DNA of 64,000 nucleotides from JBPRGG01 sp051418075 (GTDB lineage: Bacteria > Bacteroidota > Bacteroidia > Cytophagales > Cyclobacteriaceae), in assembly GCA_051418075.1 (NCBI GenBank), contig JBPRGG010000172.1:136535-200534 (forward strand), written 5' to 3'. Positions 37,139 to 46,363 of the stretch are shown here, in pieces. A program made the position numbers and the translations under genes. The notes under the pieces are model-generated. The model had not been told where the DNA came from. It was given only the letters and a program-made list of their open reading frames with translations, and ran no database searches. Numbering within the stretch: position 1 is the stretch's first letter; each line of letters starts with the position of its first letter.

Positions 37139-38314
37139 ATGAGAAAAGTTGCATTATTATTAGTTTTAAGTGTGATTGCATTTAATTCTTTTGCCCAGAA
37201 TTCAGCAGTGAATCGAGCAGATCGGTACGTGAATAGTGGCGAACTAGATCAGGCCAAGGAATATATTGATCAGGCCGTTGTTCATGAGAAAACAGTAGAT
37301 AAAGGAAAAACCTGGTATACCAAAGGACAGGTTTATAAAGCCATTGCTTTTTCCGATGACCCTACTTTTCAGAATCTGGATGACAATCCTTTTGAAGAAG
37401 CAGTAGAGGCTTATCATAAAGCCCAGGATATGGAAAAAGATGGATCAACCTATCATTTATTTGCCGGACAGGGGTTGCAAGAGTTATGGAGTCGCATGTT
37501 AAATAAAGGAGCAGAATTATACCAGGAAGGTGTTTATGAAGAGGCTATTGATGCTTTTAATAAGACAAAGGAAGTATTTCCTGAAGACACTACCGGTTAT
37601 TTATATGCTGGTGTAGCAGCAATGCAGGGTGGCATGTATGATGTTGCAGCTGATAATTATTATAAATTGTTAGATCTGGGATATGACCAACTGGATGTTT
37701 ATACCAGCTTGCTCTGGATAGAAAGAAATCAAAATGAAGATAAAGAAAAAGCCCTGGAAATTGTAAGAGAAGCCAGGGAGAAGTATCCTGATAACAGGGA
37801 TTTAATGAAGGAAGAAATCAACTTACTGATCAACCTTGAAATGGCAGATGAAGCCCGGGAAAAACTGGAATCCGCTATTGAAGCTGAACCTGATAACCCT
37901 TCGTTATTCTATAGTCTGGCTTTCTTATATGATGAAACCGGAAATAATGAAAAAGCAGTGGAAACCTATAAAAAAGCACTGGAGCTGAAACCTGATTATT
38001 TTGAGGCTAACTTCAACCTGGCTGTGTATTATTTCAACAAAGGTGTGGAAATTTTGAAAGAAGCCAATAACATGGACCTCGAAACTTATCAAAAGAAAGG
38101 AAAAGAAGTAATTGCAGAAGCTGATAAATTCATTGAAAAGTCCATTCCATATCTGGAAAAAGCCCATGAATCTCAACCAGATGATTTAACAGTAATTGAA
38201 ACACTGGAAACAGCTTATGAAGAGTTGAAAATGGAGGATAAAGCAGAGGAATTCAGAAAGAAAATGGAAGCTTTAGGTGGGGTACAGGACTCACCAAACC
38301 AACCACAGAATTAA
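37139..38314 (+). CDS. Secreted tetratricopeptide-repeat protein
   Basis: I start at ATG 37139 rather than the in-frame TTG at 37130, since it opens the signal peptide MRKVALLLVLSVIAFNSFAQ. The 391-residue product contains about seven TPR-type helical pairs (for example GKTWYTKGQVYKAIAFSDDPTF, YQEGVYEEAIDAFNKTKEVFPEDTTGYLYAG, NPSLFYSLAFLYDETGNNEKAVETYKKALELKPDYFEANFNL). It is probably a periplasmic scaffold. It follows gyrA, as often seen in related genomes, and is followed by a strong terminator. Confidence 0.82.
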   Translation: MRKVALLLVLSVIAFNSFAQNSAVNRADRYVNSGELDQAKEYIDQAVVHEKTVDKGKTWYTKGQVYKAIAFSDDPTFQNLDDNPFEEAVEAYHKAQDMEKDGSTYHLFAGQGLQELWSRMLNKGAELYQEGVYEEAIDAFNKTKEVFPEDTTGYLYAGVAAMQGGMYDVAADNYYKLLDLGYDQLDVYTSLLWIERNQNEDKEKALEIVREAREKYPDNRDLMKEEINLLINLEMADEAREKLESAIEAEPDNPSLFYSLAFLYDETGNNEKAVETYKKALELKPDYFEANFNLAVYYFNKGVEILKEANNMDLETYQKKGKEVIAEADKFIEKSIPYLEKAHESQPDDLTVIETLETAYEELKMEDKAEEFRKKMEALGGVQDSPNQPQN

Positions 38315-38339
38315 TAAATTTTTAATATTTGTTTTTATT

Positions 38340-38368
38340 AAAAGCTGGATCAGTCCAGCTTTTTTTTT
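38340..38368 (+). terminator. Terminator after the TPR gene
   Basis: AAAAGCTGGA and TCCAGCTTTT form a perfect 10-bp stem around loop TCAG, followed by a T-tract of eight bases (38361-38368). Confidence 0.9.
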
Positions 38369-38392
38369 ACTTAAAATTAAATAATTAAGATC

Positions 38393-40165
38393 ATGAAAAA
38401 GTTACTGTTGTTTATCATTGCTGCAGGACTTTTATCCTGTAGTGGCTCAGAAAAAATTCAAATGAATTCAGGACAAGATTTGATTCGGATTAATCAGGTG
38501 GGCTACTACCCTGATGCTCCTAAAATAGCGGTTATAGCGGCTGATACTGAAGGTGATTTTGAAATAATTAATACATCAGATTCCGGGGTGGTATTTTCCG
38601 GGCAACTTGAAGGACCTTTCACATCCTCCTTTTCAGATAAACAAACCTATCAGGCCGATTTTTCAGCTTTTACTCAACCAGGAAACTATGTACTGCAGGT
38701 TGATGAGATAGGATACTCATATCCTTTTGATATTAAGGCGGAAGTTTATTTGCCCCTGGCTAAAGCCGCTTTGAAATCATTTTATTACCAAAGGGCTTCC
38801 ACGGAACTACCTCAACAATTTGCCGGTAAATGGTTCAGGAGGGCAGGTCATCCTGATGATGAGGTAAAAGTTCATCCTTCAGCTGCTACAGAATACCGTC
38901 CTGAAGGGACAACTATCAATTCGTCTCTGGGTTGGTATGATGCTGGGGATTATGGCAAGTATATCGTAAATTCTGGCATTAGCACAGCTACTTTAATGGC
39001 CTTATACCAGGATTTTCTTGCCTATTCGAATACATTAAGCTTAAACATTCCTGAAACAACCAATCAGGTGCCTGATCTGCTGGATGAGATCCTGTGGAAT
39101 ATTCGCTGGATGCTGACTATGCAGGATCCCAATGATGGTGGTGTCTATCATAAAATGACCACAGCTAACTTTGAAGGTATGGTGATGCCGGATCAAGCTA
39201 CTTCCACCCGTTTTGTTATTCAAAAAAGTACGGCAGCCAGTCTGGATTTTGCTGCCGTTATGGCCCAGGCCAGCCGGATATATCAGGTTTTTGAGCAGCA
39301 ATATCCGGGTCTGGCGGATTCCTGCCTCACCTCAGCAGAAAATGCCTGGCAATGGGCCCGGGAAAACCCGGAGCAGATCTATGATCAAAATGCCATGAAT
39401 GCACAATATGACCCGGATGTCAACACTGGCGCTTATGGCGATGAAAACCTGGAAGATGAGTTTAATTGGGCTGCATCTGAATTGTATATTACCACGCTGG
39501 ATGATCAATTTTACAATCAGATCAATTTTATTCCCTGGGAAAATTTTCAAATACCAGGCTGGCCCCAGGTGCAACTTTTGGGTTATTATAGTCTGATCCG
39601 GGAAAAAGAAAGATTGCCGGCAGATGTTCAGACTGAAATAAATCAGCTGGAACAAAAAATGATCAGTTTTGCCAATCAAATGATACAAGAGGTGGAGTAT
39701 CAGGCCTATAAAACCATTATGGAGAAGGATATGGCCAATTTTGTCTGGGGCAGCAATGCCGTAGCATCCAACCAGGGAATTGCGCTTATTCAGGCTTATC
39801 AAATATCCAAGGATCAAAAATATTTAAATTACGCCCTGTACCAACTGGATTATTTGTTGGGGAAAAATGCCACTGGTTATTCTTACGTAACAGGTTTTGG
39901 TGAAAAAACACCCATGTTTATACACCATAGACCTTCGGAAGCAGATCAGATAGAAGATCCTGTTCCCGGATTTTTGGTGGGTGGACCTAATCCGGGTCAA
40001 CAGGACCGGGAGGATTATGACTCAGATATTCCGGATGAATCATATGTGGATGTGGTAGGTTCCTACGCCTCCAATGAAATTGCTATCAACTGGAATGCAC
40101 CTTTTGTTTATCTTACTGCCGCGCTTGAGGCATTACAATATCAGGCTGGATACGCTAATAAGTAA
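38393..40165 (+). CDS. Glycoside hydrolase family 9 cellulase-type lipoprotein
   Basis: The 590-residue protein begins with a lipoprotein signal (LLFIIAAGLLSCSGSEK, Cys about residue 16), then an N-terminal Ig-like domain (about 25-120; IRINQVGYYPDAPKIAVI is typical), then a GH9 catalytic domain. Family motifs are LGWYDAGDYGKYIVNSGI with the catalytic Asp, HHRPSEADQ and the C-terminal YVDVVGSYASNEIAINWNAP with the catalytic Glu. It should cleave beta-1,4-glucan or a mixed-linkage substrate at the outer surface. It lies 78 bases after the TPR gene but is separated from it by a terminator. Confidence 0.92.
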   Translation: MKKLLLFIIAAGLLSCSGSEKIQMNSGQDLIRINQVGYYPDAPKIAVIAADTEGDFEIINTSDSGVVFSGQLEGPFTSSFSDKQTYQADFSAFTQPGNYVLQVDEIGYSYPFDIKAEVYLPLAKAALKSFYYQRASTELPQQFAGKWFRRAGHPDDEVKVHPSAATEYRPEGTTINSSLGWYDAGDYGKYIVNSGISTATLMALYQDFLAYSNTLSLNIPETTNQVPDLLDEILWNIRWMLTMQDPNDGGVYHKMTTANFEGMVMPDQATSTRFVIQKSTAASLDFAAVMAQASRIYQVFEQQYPGLADSCLTSAENAWQWARENPEQIYDQNAMNAQYDPDVNTGAYGDENLEDEFNWAASELYITTLDDQFYNQINFIPWENFQIPGWPQVQLLGYYSLIREKERLPADVQTEINQLEQKMISFANQMIQEVEYQAYKTIMEKDMANFVWGSNAVASNQGIALIQAYQISKDQKYLNYALYQLDYLLGKNATGYSYVTGFGEKTPMFIHHRPSEADQIEDPVPGFLVGGPNPGQQDREDYDSDIPDESYVDVVGSYASNEIAINWNAPFVYLTAALEALQYQAGYANK

Positions 40166-40179
40166 GTTTTATTTATTTT

Positions 40180-40219
40180 CAGACCAGGATCAACGACATA
40201 GTTGGCTTGACCTGGTCTG
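40180..40219 (+). terminator. Stem-loop after the GH9 gene
   Basis: CAGACCAGG (40180-40188) pairs with CCTGGTCTG (40211-40219), with an inner CAAC/GTTG pairing. The T-run downstream is short, so efficiency is uncertain. Confidence 0.5.
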
Positions 40220-40249
40220 TTTGTAAATAAACGGGGTTTTTCGTAAAAC

Positions 40250-40265
40250 AACTATCAAAATAGTT
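40250..40265. promoter_or_regulatory. Candidate BlaI-type operator palindrome
   Basis: AACTAT-CAAA-ATAGTT, a perfect 6-bp inverted repeat, lies 33 bases upstream of the BlaI-family gene. BlaI/MecI repressors normally bind dyads overlapping their own promoters. The match to a known box is not exact. Confidence 0.35.
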
Positions 40266-40298
40266 TTTAAACTGAAAAATTCGTAGTATATTTATATA

Positions 40299-40667
40299 AT
40301 GAAAAAATTAACCAGGAGAGAAGAACAGGTCATGCTGATAATATGGGATTTAGGTCCATGTTTTGTCAAAGATATTATGATTAGGATACCATCTCCCAAA
40401 CCTCACTACAACACCATTTCATCACTGGTACGGAGTCTGGAGGAAAAAGATTATGTAACACATAGGGTATATGGCAATACACATCAGTATTTTCCTTTGG
40501 TAGATCGCGAAGATTACAAAATTCAAACTCTGCAAAAGGTAGTCAATAACTTTTTCGGAAACTCCTACTGCAGCATGGTTTCATATTTCGTGGAAAAACA
40601 GAAAATCTCGCCGGAGGAACTGGAAGATCTGATGCAGGAAATTCAAAAAGGCAAGCAAAATGAGTAA
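40299..40667 (+). CDS. BlaI/MecI-family transcriptional repressor
   Basis: The 122-residue protein shows the winged-helix pattern of BlaI/MecI/CopY: TRREEQVMLIIWDLGPCFVKDI, then PSPKPHYNTISSLVRSLEEKDYVTH and YGNTHQYFPL, with the C-terminal dimerisation helices (NNFFGNSYCSMVSYF, SPEELEDLMQEI). It is the repressor half of a two-gene system; the M56 sensor peptidase begins 4 bases later. These pairs usually respond to cell-envelope damage or beta-lactams. Confidence 0.9.
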   Translation: MKKLTRREEQVMLIIWDLGPCFVKDIMIRIPSPKPHYNTISSLVRSLEEKDYVTHRVYGNTHQYFPLVDREDYKIQTLQKVVNNFFGNSYCSMVSYFVEKQKISPEELEDLMQEIQKGKQNE

Positions 40668-40671
40668 ATAA

Positions 40672-42087
40672 ATGTTGAGTAAATTATTATTATCCTCCCT
40701 TATTTTAAGTATTTTCTATTTGGCTTATCTGTTGATATTAAAAAGAGAAACTTTTTTTCCATTAAACCGTATTTTCCTGCTCTCCGGATTGATTGCATCA
40801 TTTACCATACCCTGGATGAATTTGAATGTGCTAACAAATGGAGCCATGTCACTGCCTGAAACAGCGGATATAGCAATGTTTCATTTTATCCCCCGGCAAA
40901 TGGAAGTCTCACATCCTGCTACAAGTTTTTCCTGGTATTATGGGCTCTATGGGCTGGGAATTAGCTTTTTGATGACCCGGTTTGTATGGTTGATATATCA
41001 AATATTTCATTTGGTCGGTCAGAGCACTACCCAAAAATCGGGCAGCCATACAATTTGCTTGATGGAACAAAAGGACGCACCTTTTTCATTTTTTAAATTC
41101 ATTTTTATACCCCGAGAATTAGCCAAGCAAAGTCCTGAACTGGATCAGATCCTGTTGCATGAAAAGATACACAGCAAACAGTGGCATTCTTTTGATCGAA
41201 TCCTATTAGAATTAGCTATCATTATACAGTGGATTAATCCATTAGTGTGGCTATATAAAAAGGAATTGATCCTGTGTCATGAATATCTGGCTGATCAGGG
41301 GGTCACGCGGAAATTCAACAAAACTGCCTATCAGACCCTACTGGTAGATCAAATGCAAAGAATAGAGCATTCTTCAGTCATTAATCAGTTTAATTCTTCA
41401 ATAAAAAAGCGAATCCTTATGATGAATCAAATCAGATCCAGAAAATGCAACCAGGCTAAATATTTAATTTTGTTTCCCTTATTCATGCTGGCTTTTTTAG
41501 CCTGTAATTTGGTGGAAAGAGATGTCTTTGAACAGGAACTTAACCTGGTTAATCAAGATGGATCATATATGGTAAAAGGCAAGATTTTGGACCTGGAAAC
41601 AAATAAACCTTTACCTGGGGTTAACATTATCATAAAGGGCACTTCAATTGGAACTGTTTCTGATCTTTCAGGAAATTACCACATCATGATACCAAAAGAC
41701 CGGAATGAGTTGATATTTGCCTTTGTAGATAAAAAAACTTTACAGACTGAAACAGACCCGGTAACCAATGAAATGCTGGTGCTGCTGGCAAATAAGAGTT
41801 CAGATCAGGAGTCCATAGTGGGTATGGCTTCTAAAGTCATTCTGGAAAATCAGAATGAAATGCCTGCTATAGATATCAGGGATGCCGACAAAATTTACAA
41901 ATTTAAATCTCCCAGCAAAAACCCAATGTTTATTATAGATGGAAAAGTGGTGGAAAAGAGTGATTTTAAAAATTTAGATCCCAATCATATCAAAAAAATA
42001 GAAGTCCTCAATCAGGCTCATGTTCGTGATCTGCCGAAATATGATCCTAATGAAAAAGATGGAGTGATTATCATCACTACCAAATAG
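40672..42087 (+). CDS. M56-family (BlaR1-like) sensor peptidase fused to a carboxypeptidase-regulatory-like domain
   Basis: The 471-residue protein has four N-terminal helices and the M56 zinc motif LLHEKIH (about 160-166) with a downstream ECHEYLADQ-type Glu (LCHEYLADQGV). Unlike BlaR1 it has no penicillin-binding sensor domain; after a last helix (LFPLFMLAFLACNLVE) comes a periplasmic carboxypeptidase-regulatory-like domain (VKGKILDLETNKPLPGVNIIIKGTS) and a TonB-plug-like end (GPMFIIDGK..IEVL..GVIIITTK). It should cleave the BlaI-family repressor on sensing an envelope signal. The stimulus is not known. Confidence 0.82.
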   Translation: MLSKLLLSSLILSIFYLAYLLILKRETFFPLNRIFLLSGLIASFTIPWMNLNVLTNGAMSLPETADIAMFHFIPRQMEVSHPATSFSWYYGLYGLGISFLMTRFVWLIYQIFHLVGQSTTQKSGSHTICLMEQKDAPFSFFKFIFIPRELAKQSPELDQILLHEKIHSKQWHSFDRILLELAIIIQWINPLVWLYKKELILCHEYLADQGVTRKFNKTAYQTLLVDQMQRIEHSSVINQFNSSIKKRILMMNQIRSRKCNQAKYLILFPLFMLAFLACNLVERDVFEQELNLVNQDGSYMVKGKILDLETNKPLPGVNIIIKGTSIGTVSDLSGNYHIMIPKDRNELIFAFVDKKTLQTETDPVTNEMLVLLANKSSDQESIVGMASKVILENQNEMPAIDIRDADKIYKFKSPSKNPMFIIDGKVVEKSDFKNLDPNHIKKIEVLNQAHVRDLPKYDPNEKDGVIIITTK

Positions 42088-42177
42088 ATCCTTTTACCAA
42101 CTCAATAGGTGGATATCAACTTTAAAAGATCATAAAAAATAATACCCTGATCATTACTTTTTTGAACCGATCTCTTC

Positions 42178-42185
42178 TATTTTTG
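42178..42185 (+). promoter_or_regulatory. Bacteroidota-type -7 box (TATTTTTG) for the MFS gene
   Basis: It matches TAnnTTTG and is 29 bases upstream of the ATG at 42215. A TTTG at 42161-42164 is too close for a standard -33 spacing. Confidence 0.4.
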
Positions 42186-42214
42186 CACGTTTTGTTTTTG
42201 AAACGGTGTAATCA

Positions 42215-43387
42215 ATGGATGAATTAGTCAGGCAGCGGATCAGTTTAAGCAGTTATTTTTTTATTTCCGGATTATGCTTTGCCAGCTGGGCATCCCGTAT
42301 TCCTACTATTAAAACCTCTTTTGAGTTGAATGAAGCGGAATTAGGCAGCATTTTGTTTGCCATGCCCATCAGTTCATTAATCGGGCTGCCCATTTCTGGT
42401 TGGCTGGTGGAAAAATTTGATAGCCGCTGGCCCCTGTTTATATCTTTCATTTTTCATGCCTTATTTCTTCTATTCATAGGTGTAGCCGATACTGTATTTT
42501 TATTTACCACAGCTATTTTTTTGTTTGCCTTTTCTAACCGCATCTCAAATATCGCCATGAATACCCAGGCCATCAACCTGCAAAATAAATTTACTAAAAA
42601 GATCAATGGATCATTTCATGGCTTATGGAGCCTGGGAGGAATTGCTGGGGTAGGTGTTACCACGCTAATGGTGGCCCTAAACATTAGTCTGCAACTCCAC
42701 TTCCTGATCATTACTTTAATGGTTTTGATTATGACCATGATAGCATTTCCCAATTTGCTTAAAAAAGATAAATCTCATTCCGGAGGCTTTTCCCTGAAAA
42801 AGCCGGATCCCATGGTAATGATCCTGGGAATCCTGATCTTTTTTGCGGCCATTTGTGAAGGAGGAATGTTCGACTGGAGTGGCATTTTTTTTAAAGAAGT
42901 AGTAAATGTGGAAATATTTACTGCTGGCTATTTGATGTTTATGAGCAGCATGGCTTTTTCCCGGTTTTTGTCAGACTGGCTGATCCAACACCTGGGTATG
43001 CCTCGCATGTTTTTACTCAGTTCATTTCTAATCGTACTGGGATTGCTAATGGCCATTCTTTATCCCAATTTCTGGATGGCGTTGATTGGTTTTATGATAG
43101 TAGGAGCAGGAACTGCCTCAGTGGTTCCTATGGTATTTACATTAGCCGGTAAGTCCAAAAGGTATTCTCCCGGTATTGCTATCTCCCTGATTGCTACCTT
43201 TGCCCTGGTCGGGTTTATGATCGGGCCACCACTGATCGGGTATATAGCTCATGCCTTTAATCTGCGTTTTTCATTTTTATTCATTGCCTTAAACGGCTTG
43301 CTGATTTTTCCAACTGCACTGTACTATTTCAAACGACATAAAGGGAGGCAGGAAATAGCCGTATCTCCCAATTTAGGAGAAATATAA
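42215..43387 (+). CDS. Major facilitator superfamily transporter
   Basis: The 390-residue protein has 12 predicted helices and reads like the MFS group with similarity to FucP/YbjJ-type transporters: CFASWASRIPTIKTSFELNEAELGSILFAMP and GLPISGWLVEKFDSR carry the A-motif-like loop. SLGGIAGVGVTTLMV and GCEGGMFDWSGIFFKEV-like segments (ICEGGMFDWSGIFF) are typical of the group. It is probably an inner-membrane proton-coupled carrier of unknown substrate. Confidence 0.78.
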   Translation: MDELVRQRISLSSYFFISGLCFASWASRIPTIKTSFELNEAELGSILFAMPISSLIGLPISGWLVEKFDSRWPLFISFIFHALFLLFIGVADTVFLFTTAIFLFAFSNRISNIAMNTQAINLQNKFTKKINGSFHGLWSLGGIAGVGVTTLMVALNISLQLHFLIITLMVLIMTMIAFPNLLKKDKSHSGGFSLKKPDPMVMILGILIFFAAICEGGMFDWSGIFFKEVVNVEIFTAGYLMFMSSMAFSRFLSDWLIQHLGMPRMFLLSSFLIVLGLLMAILYPNFWMALIGFMIVGAGTASVVPMVFTLAGKSKRYSPGIAISLIATFALVGFMIGPPLIGYIAHAFNLRFSFLFIALNGLLIFPTALYYFKRHKGRQEIAVSPNLGEI

Positions 43388-43452
43388 TTATTGACTTTCT
43401 TAAAACATTTTTTGCCTACAAATAGATTATCTATTGTTGACCTTTCCTAAAT

Positions 43453-43794
43453 ATGTTTTTAGATATTTTATTGATTTTAGCTGTTTTTTATCTGTCTATT
43501 CCTGCATTGGCTGGTTACTTTGCTGCTTCTTATGGAAAAAGTTTCTGGTTTTGGTTTTTTTATGGATTAATCTTCCCCGTCATAGCACATTTCCATTTAT
43601 TGTTATACATTTCTTTTGAAGAAAGAAGGGTGCAGAAACAATTTCATATGTCTTTGCAGGAAGAAAGGCATATGGATCAATTAATCAAAAGCACAATCCG
43701 GGAAATTGGCGGTGAACCGGAAAAAACAGAACAACCATACCATCATTCATATTATTTTATCTACAGGATCTTTAAAAAGAAACTGGTAGATTAA
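43453..43794 (+). CDS. Hypothetical membrane protein
   Basis: The 113-residue protein has two N-terminal helices (LDILLILAVFYLSIPALAGYF, FWFWFFYGLIFPVIAHFHLLLYI) and a charged cytoplasmic half (EERRVQKQFHMSLQEERHMD and onward to a basic C-terminus). No family is recognised. It sits 65 bases after the MFS gene. Confidence 0.5.
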   Translation: MFLDILLILAVFYLSIPALAGYFAASYGKSFWFWFFYGLIFPVIAHFHLLLYISFEERRVQKQFHMSLQEERHMDQLIKSTIREIGGEPEKTEQPYHHSYYFIYRIFKKKLVD

Positions 43795-43865
43795 TTCCTC
43801 TTTTTCTTATTTATTAGAAATACAATATCCCACCAGTCAGTTATTTATAAAAAACGCGTTAAATT

Positions 43866-44489
43866 TTGAAGTTGCTTTTTTCAAAATTCCTGTTTTTATT
43901 CCTGGTAGCAGAACTTTTTGCACAAAAAGAACAGCACACCATCTATGTGGCCAGTATTAGCTGGCATACCGGTCTGCTGATACCAGGAGAAGCCCTGCCC
44001 GACAGCATTTGGCCGGGTCGCACCAATTTCAGCCAATTTGAATACCTTGAGATTGGTTGGGGAGACCGGGATTTTTATCAGCATCCCAAGTTCAACCTCT
44101 GGTTTGCAGCCAAAGCCATTTTTTGGCCTACCAAAACGGCATTACATGTATTTCCTTTGAAAGATGAAGCAATTTCCATGAATTACCTGGGTAAAGTAGT
44201 ACAACTTCAGGTGACTGATGAGGAGTTAAGGGCTTTGGCAGATTTCGTGCTTTCATCCTTTCAATATACCGAACAAGGTAAATTAATTCCTTTAAAAGAC
44301 GGTATTTATGCCAACAGCCAATTCTTTGCCGGTGCCAAAAAATACTTCTTTCCAAAAAACTCCAATGTGTGGGCTGCCAAGTCGTTAAAAAAAGCCGGTT
44401 TTAAATTTGCCCCTATACTTTTTCAAACCACAGAAATGGTACTTAACCGGGCTGATAATTTTGGAAAGATTGTCCATAAAAAGGACTGA
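43866..44489 (+). CDS. DUF2459/TIGR02117-family protein
   Basis: The 207-residue secreted protein (signal KLLFSKFLFLFLVAELFAQ) matches the family: IYVASISWHTGLLIPG, FEYLEIGWGDRDFYQ, LWFAAKAIFWPTKTALHVFPL and SQFFAGAKKYFFPKNSNVWAAKSLKKAG. Members are found in diverse bacteria and have no defined function. It begins at a TTG (43866); the residues before it give no ATG in frame. A hairpin (TCTAATCT-ggc-AGATTAGA, 44584-44602) lies downstream. Confidence 0.72.
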   Translation: MKLLFSKFLFLFLVAELFAQKEQHTIYVASISWHTGLLIPGEALPDSIWPGRTNFSQFEYLEIGWGDRDFYQHPKFNLWFAAKAIFWPTKTALHVFPLKDEAISMNYLGKVVQLQVTDEELRALADFVLSSFQYTEQGKLIPLKDGIYANSQFFAGAKKYFFPKNSNVWAAKSLKKAGFKFAPILFQTTEMVLNRADNFGKIVHKKD

Positions 44490-44630
44490 CCTTTCTTATT
44501 TTTCTGGGGGAATTACTAAATTTATTCTAACTCCACTAAATAAACTGTACTATAAAAAAGTATGCAATCATTGTTTTGTTTTGTCTAATCTGGCAGATTA
44601 GAATAGGTCAAACAAACACTTCCTCTCATT

Positions 44631-45166
44631 ATGTTAAATTTTCCAAACCCAGGGATAGAACGACTCGATCAATACATTGAGGATCAAATAGCACAGCAAA
44701 ATAATAGCAGGCGAAGTAGTTCTTTTAGCCAGGAAGGGAATTATTAGTCACCTCCAAGACACATCTGTCTTAACTTATCACTGGGATCAGGTGCTGGGCC
44801 CACTTTATATATAGAAAATAATATACCTTCCGGATTGGGTAATCACCAGGAAACCCTGGCCCAGGCTATGGAAAGATTAAGTGATTTACCCTGAAATTTG
44901 AACCTGGAACTCGGTTCACGTATGGATTAATTACGGACCTGCTGGGTTTTCTGGTAGAGAAAGTTTCCGGCAGCCATTTTAGGAGTATTTGAAGCAGTAT
45001 TCTCAGGGAACTTATGAATTTTTTCAATACTAAATTCCGGGTGGATCCCCACCAGAAAATGATAGCCATTATAATGACCCAATCTCAGCCGACTAAATCA
45101 GATGTGACCGGTAAATTTAAAATCCTGACTTATCAGGCATTAGATCAATCGGAAGTTACGCCATAA
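44631..45166 (+). pseudogene. Decayed beta-lactamase-family serine hydrolase
   Basis: Fragments in several frames retain the class-C beta-lactamase/serine-hydrolase plan: ATG 44631 opens LNFPNPGIERLDQYIEDQIA, then a second piece HQETLAQAMERLSDLP, then a frame-shifted LKFEPGTRFTYGLITDLLG and LVEKVSGSHF, and a final MTQSQPTKSDVTGKFK to YQALDQSEVTP ending at TAA 45164-45166. Stops (for example TAG at about 44744) and frame changes break it, and at about 535 bases it is much shorter than the roughly 350-450-codon family. It is clearly a gene remnant. Confidence 0.8.
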
Positions 45167-45560
45167 ATAGGATTTGAATAATTATAGGCCTCTTGCAAAA
45201 AAAGAAACAGAAGTGGCGGCTTTTTTATGTATGACAAAAAAGGTTTCTCTCAATTTCCTACTGATGTTTTTATATTTATTTCAGGAAGTTCTTCAGCAGT
45301 CAGACTGATTTTTTGGTTGGATATTATTTAACTGAGCCCAAATAATTGTGTTTTATAAAGATAATGGGTATAAATGCTGGTATAATCCAGGTCAGATTTG
45401 TGATGATTGACCAAATTAATGTAAATTTACATTTTAAATTTTGTTCAACTGTTTTTATTCTACAATTTCATTTGCATTATAATCCGTCAGTTTTTTAAAC
45501 TTCTGTAGCATATTATTTGATGCAGTCTGATTGAGGATAAAGACCAAATTCCAATATTCA
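45167..45560. other. Intergenic region, no gene seen
   Basis: About 390 bases between the pseudogene and the SlyD-like gene with no supported frame. Parts may be further remnant of the serine hydrolase. Confidence 0.35.
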
Positions 45561-46058
45561 ATGAAAATAGACAAACACACCGTAGCCTCAGTTACCTATG
45601 CTCTGGATGTAGACGGACAAAAGGTGGAAGAAACCGGAAAAGACAAACCCCTTACTTTTTTAGTAGGAACGGGTTCTATGATACCTGGTTTTGAACAGGA
45701 ATTACTGGGAAAACAAACCGGTGACTCTTATGAAATGACTATTCCACCGGAACAAGCTTATGGAGAAGTTGATCCTAATGCGGTGGTAGACCTTTCTAAA
45801 GACATTTTTAAAGTGGAAGGACAGGTTCAGGAAGATCTTTTGCAAGTAGGTAAAGTAGTGCCCATGCAGGATCAAAATGGAAATCCTTTGCAGGGAGTGG
45901 TAAAAGATGTGGGCGATGAAACTGTTACTATGGATTTCAACCATCAACTGGCTGGAAAAACCCTTCATTTTACCGGAGAAGTACTGGAGGTAAGAGAAGC
46001 AACTCCGGACGAGATCAGTCACGGACATGCACATGGTCCGGGAGGTCATCAGCATTAA
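45561..46058 (+). CDS. SlyD-like FKBP-type peptidyl-prolyl isomerase
   Basis: I start at ATG 45561 (165 residues); the TTG at 45531 only adds an unconserved decapeptide. The protein has the SlyD pattern: VASVTYALDVDGQKVEET, the FKBP core PLTFLVGTGSMIPGFEQEL, an IF-domain insertion (about 75-120) and GKTLHFTGEVLEVREAT, with a short histidine-rich tail (HGHAHGPGGHQH) that may bind nickel or other metals. It is a cytoplasmic chaperone-type prolyl isomerase. It is monocistronic, with a terminator downstream. Confidence 0.93.
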   Translation: MKIDKHTVASVTYALDVDGQKVEETGKDKPLTFLVGTGSMIPGFEQELLGKQTGDSYEMTIPPEQAYGEVDPNAVVDLSKDIFKVEGQVQEDLLQVGKVVPMQDQNGNPLQGVVKDVGDETVTMDFNHQLAGKTLHFTGEVLEVREATPDEISHGHAHGPGGHQH

Positions 46059-46080
46059 TAATTATTATCATTTTCAGAGG

Positions 46081-46124
46081 GTTTGAAGATTGATCTTTCG
46101 GAAAGATCTTCAAATCTTTTTTTC
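46081..46124 (+). terminator. Terminator after the SlyD-like gene
   Basis: TTTGAAG-(bulge ATTG)-ATCTTT pairs with AAAGAT-CTTCAAA across a CGG loop and is followed by a seven-base T-tract. Confidence 0.8.
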
Positions 46125-46363
46125 GCCATTTTTCAACAATTCTTTTTGGCAGTACTTTCTAAACTGATCATCAATGAATATCCTGGCTCTTCAGCAGCAG
46201 GAATTTTTTAATATCTGAAGTCCCATTTGGCTGCTGATATAACCAGATAGAAAAAAACACGTACATTGATTATAGCGAGTTGGTATCGTCCCTAAGACAG
46301 ACCCATTCCGCTCACAGGCAGAAGTGTAAAGAAACAACTTCTATTCACCCAAAATTATGATCA
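46125..46363. other. Intergenic region, no gene seen
   Basis: AT-rich sequence with no supported frame between the SlyD terminator and the next gene. Confidence 0.35.
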
